Positions 61,720 through 64,000 of a DNA stretch of 64,000 nt are shown piece after piece. The stretch spans positions 1 to 64,000 of the forward strand of contig CBJLMB010000023.1 in the NCBI GenBank assembly GCA_966424055.1. Reading direction: 5' to 3'. The stretch comes from Deminuibacter sp966424055 (GTDB lineage: Bacteria; Bacteroidota; Bacteroidia; Chitinophagales; Chitinophagaceae). Under the pieces are notes generated by a model that worked only from the letters and a program-made list of their open reading frames with translations, was not told the origin of the DNA and did not search any database. Position numbers and translations under genes: made by a program. Within the stretch, counting starts at the first letter, position 1. Every line of letters starts with the position of its first letter.

Positions 61720-64000
61720 ATGAAACTTTTTTTGCCGATTCTTTGCTTCTGCGTATCTGCTTATGCTTATGAAGCAAAGGCTCAGCAAAAGCCCAGCATC
61801 TTAAATGCCAGACTGCACTGCTCCATTGCCAAGGGTACAGTTAAGCAGTACCTGGAATACATCAGCCGCAATACACATACTATTATTGAATATGCGTCCA
61901 ATGTACTGGATGCATACAAGATTGCTTCCATCGACGACAATGAAAGCGATTTAACTATCGGCGAATTACTGCAATATGTACTGGCCGCCCAAAAAGTGGC
62001 TATTCTTGAAAAAGACAGCAAACTGATCGTTATCCCCTCCGATCATCCCTACCGGGTAAGCCATCCTGTATTGCAGCATACCATGTTCGGTTTTGTGCAG
62101 GAAGAAGGAAGCCGCGAACCACTGATCGGCGCTACTATCCTCGATTCTTCAACAGGCCGGGGCTGCGCTACCAACAGCCAGGGCTATTACAGCTTTGTTA
62201 TACCGGCAGGCAGGCATACTTTGTATGTTTCTTATGTTGGTTATGAGCCGCAGCAGATGCAGGTAAGCATTGATGACAATGCAAGAAAAGATTACCAGCT
62301 GGCACTTAAAAACCAGATCACCTACAGCGCCACCATCAGTACCATAAATGGTTTAAAAAAAGATGGTGCTTTAAAAACCAGTGGTGATAAAACAGAGCTG
62401 TATAATAATATCATCGGCGAAAACGATCCTGTGCGGGAAAGACTGATGGAGCCCGGCGTAACCGGCACACAGGATATCAACGGTATACTTGTGCGAGGCG
62501 GCGATCCTGACCAGAACCTCTTCCTGCTCGATGGCAATGAAGTATTCAATCCCACGCATATACTCGGCGCGCTGTCTATCGTTAATGTCACCTCGCTAAA
62601 ATCGATGCAGTTTTATAAAAATGATTTCCCGGCCCGCTTCGACGGCGGCATCTCTTCTGTAACAGATGTGTACACCAAAGATGGCAATATGGATCACTGG
62701 ACAGGTGAAGCCAACCTGGGTATGCTGGCAGGCTCTGCCACACTGGAAGGCCCGCTGGTAAAAAACAAACTGGCCACCATGATCTCGTACCGGCAGGGCT
62801 GGCCCAATGTATTGTTGAGAAATTTAAGCAAAAGCTGTCATTATAATTTTAACGACCTGCATGTAAAAGCCACCTACCTGCTTAACAGCAACAATAAACT
62901 GATCGCCAGTATTTACACAGGAAAAGATTATATGCGGAAGAAAGGCCAGGATGAAGACAATGTACTGCAAAAATGGGGCAACCGCGTGGCATCATTGCGC
63001 TGGATGCATATATGGGGTACCAAATGTATGATGAACCTTTCTCTCAACACCAGCCATTACAACAACCTGGCAGGATACCAGTATTCCGTATCCGATTCAA
63101 GCGACCTGCCACCGGTTGTATTCAATACTTATTTTTCTATTGACCATTACAATCTTAAGGATCAGCTGGAACTGTTTGTATCCAATAAATATAAAATCAA
63201 CACCGGCATTAAACTAGCTTATACAAAGATCAACCCTTTCAATTTTAATGTACAATCTTCTTTCCTGGATGATCCGGAAAGTTTTGTTGCCGTTAAATCA
63301 CTACCCTACCTGGATGCTTCCATGTATTTTGACAATGAGATCAAACTGGGCGGGCGGCTGCTGGTGAGGCCAGGGGTTAATTTTTCAGCCTATAAATTCA
63401 GGGATAACAAATTCTTTTTTGTGCAGCCGCGGTTCTTTTCTTCTTACCGGTTAAGTGGTACCCAGCAGTTGTATTTTTCTTTCAGCCAAACAGGGCAATA
63501 CCTGCACATGGTTTCCAATCCTTCGCTGGGTATCAATAATAATTTCTGGTTGCCCAGCACTTCAATTATACAACCGGAAAAAGGCAGCTTACTCAACCTG
63601 GGCTATACTTACAGCAACGCAGCCAAAGGGTTTAAATTAAATACGGAAGCTTACTGGCGTAAAATGAACAATATCATCAATTATGCAGACGGACGCCAGA
63701 TCGATTATGATGAAGATACCTGGGAAACAGATATGCAAACCGGCAAAGGCTGGTCTTACGGGCTGGAACTACAGGTAAGCAAACGCATACAGAAATGGCA
63801 GTTAAAAGCGGGTTATGCATTGTCCTGGAGCTGGCGCCGTTTCGACAGCATCAACAACAATCTTAAATTTCCGTATAAATACGACAGGCGCCACCAGCTC
63901 AATCTCATGCTCTCCTATTCCCCGGGCAGGCACTGGGACCTGAGCGCCAACTGGATGTTTTCCAGCGGCGATGCCTATACCACCTCATTCGACCCCGGAT
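61720..64000 (+). CDS. TonB-dependent receptor with STN domain (partial, cut by window end)
   Basis: The frame is open from the ATG at 61720 to the window end (760 codons, no stop). A signal peptide (LPILCFCVSAYAYEAKAQ) leads to an STN-like domain (HCSIAKGTVKQYLEYISRNT, LLQYVLAAQKVAILEKD), a carboxypeptidase-like beta domain (EEGSREPLIGATILDSSTGR) and the TonB plug (QDINGILVRGGDPDQNLFLL; NPTHILGALSIVNV). Barrel strands follow. This order, sigma-FecR-receptor with STN, is the transducing iron- or nutrient-sensing type. No SusD is visible in the window. The ligand is unknown. Confidence 0.92.
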   Translation, partial: MKLFLPILCFCVSAYAYEAKAQQKPSILNARLHCSIAKGTVKQYLEYISRNTHTIIEYASNVLDAYKIASIDDNESDLTIGELLQYVLAAQKVAILEKDSKLIVIPSDHPYRVSHPVLQHTMFGFVQEEGSREPLIGATILDSSTGRGCATNSQGYYSFVIPAGRHTLYVSYVGYEPQQMQVSIDDNARKDYQLALKNQITYSATISTINGLKKDGALKTSGDKTELYNNIIGENDPVRERLMEPGVTGTQDINGILVRGGDPDQNLFLLDGNEVFNPTHILGALSIVNVTSLKSMQFYKNDFPARFDGGISSVTDVYTKDGNMDHWTGEANLGMLAGSATLEGPLVKNKLATMISYRQGWPNVLLRNLSKSCHYNFNDLHVKATYLLNSNNKLIASIYTGKDYMRKKGQDEDNVLQKWGNRVASLRWMHIWGTKCMMNLSLNTSHYNNLAGYQYSVSDSSDLPPVVFNTYFSIDHYNLKDQLELFVSNKYKINTGIKLAYTKINPFNFNVQSSFLDDPESFVAVKSLPYLDASMYFDNEIKLGGRLLVRPGVNFSAYKFRDNKFFFVQPRFFSSYRLSGTQQLYFSFSQTGQYLHMVSNPSLGINNNFWLPSTSIIQPEKGSLLNLGYTYSNAAKGFKLNTEAYWRKMNNIINYADGRQIDYDEDTWETDMQTGKGWSYGLELQVSKRIQKWQLKAGYALSWSWRRFDSINNNLKFPYKYDRRHQLNLMLSYSPGRHWDLSANWMFSSGDAYTTSFDPG

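Overview
The window reads as chromosomal DNA of a member of the Bacteroidota, most likely a chitinophagaceae-like soil or freshwater organism; this is inference from content, not a database match. The signs are a SusC/SusD pair, two FecI/FecR-type sigma/anti-sigma pairs, a one-component Y_Y_Y-type sensor kinase with a LytTR regulator, many short Cys lipoproteins, promoters of the TTG-N19-TANNTTTG type, few ribosome binding sites, and a tRNA-Lys gene without an encoded CCA end.

Layout. 0-11.8 kb: tandem repeats, a secreted zinc-phospholipase-like protein, AraC and GlxA-type regulators, a HAD phosphatase/acetyltransferase pair, a double-PfpI lipoprotein, a PQQ-type sugar dehydrogenase-like lipoprotein, an unusual HAD phosphatase fused to a HerA-like ATPase, a fructose-6-phosphate aldolase-type transaldolase and a UspA protein. 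12-15 kb: PI-PLC-like lipoprotein, a 305-bp-period repeat field, OsmC protein, a dead AraC fragment and ecotin. 15.9-19 kb: a membrane protein with a kinase dimerisation/phosphoacceptor helix but no ATPase, followed by a hybrid histidine kinase. 19.1-27.6 kb: ECF sigma, FecR, SusC, SusD and a secreted nucleotide-pyrophosphatase-like phosphodiesterase, a nutrient uptake locus. 27.7-35 kb: lipocalin-like/DUF1772 operon, a long spacer with 21-bp-spaced direct repeats, LytTR regulator, Y_Y_Y sensor kinase and an alpha/beta hydrolase. 35-53.6 kb: mostly one- and two-gene units (M28 peptidase, AhpD-like, SDR, DUF1624, alkaline phosphatase-like, LprI-like, three Crp-like regulators, VOC, MFS, tRNA-Lys, NarL-type regulator, PepE, SnoaL, flavodoxin-like). 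53.7-55.6 kb: a secreted nuclease lipoprotein enclosed by inverted copies of a dispersed repeat. 55.6-57.4 kb: alpha/beta hydrolase and cupin divergent from an HxlR regulator, with an 18-bp perfect palindrome between them. 57.6-64 kb: DUF4253 and small proteins, then a second sigma/FecR/TonB-receptor cascade cut by the window end.

How the parts work together: both sigma/FecR sets sit directly upstream of outer-membrane TonB receptors, so each probably forms a surface-signalled uptake circuit. The first also carries a lipoprotein SusD and a phosphodiesterase, which suggests binding, cleavage and import of a phosphodiester-containing compound. Several secreted or lipid-anchored hydrolases (phospholipase-like, PI-PLC, nuclease, M28 peptidase, phosphatases) fit a scavenging lifestyle.

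The items most worth a second look are the HAD-HerA fusion, the ATPase-less kinase half beside the hybrid kinase, the 21-bp-spaced repeats next to the LytTR gene, the palindrome in the HxlR/cupin intergenic region, and the inverted dispersed repeats flanking the nuclease. All functions are read from sequence motifs only.
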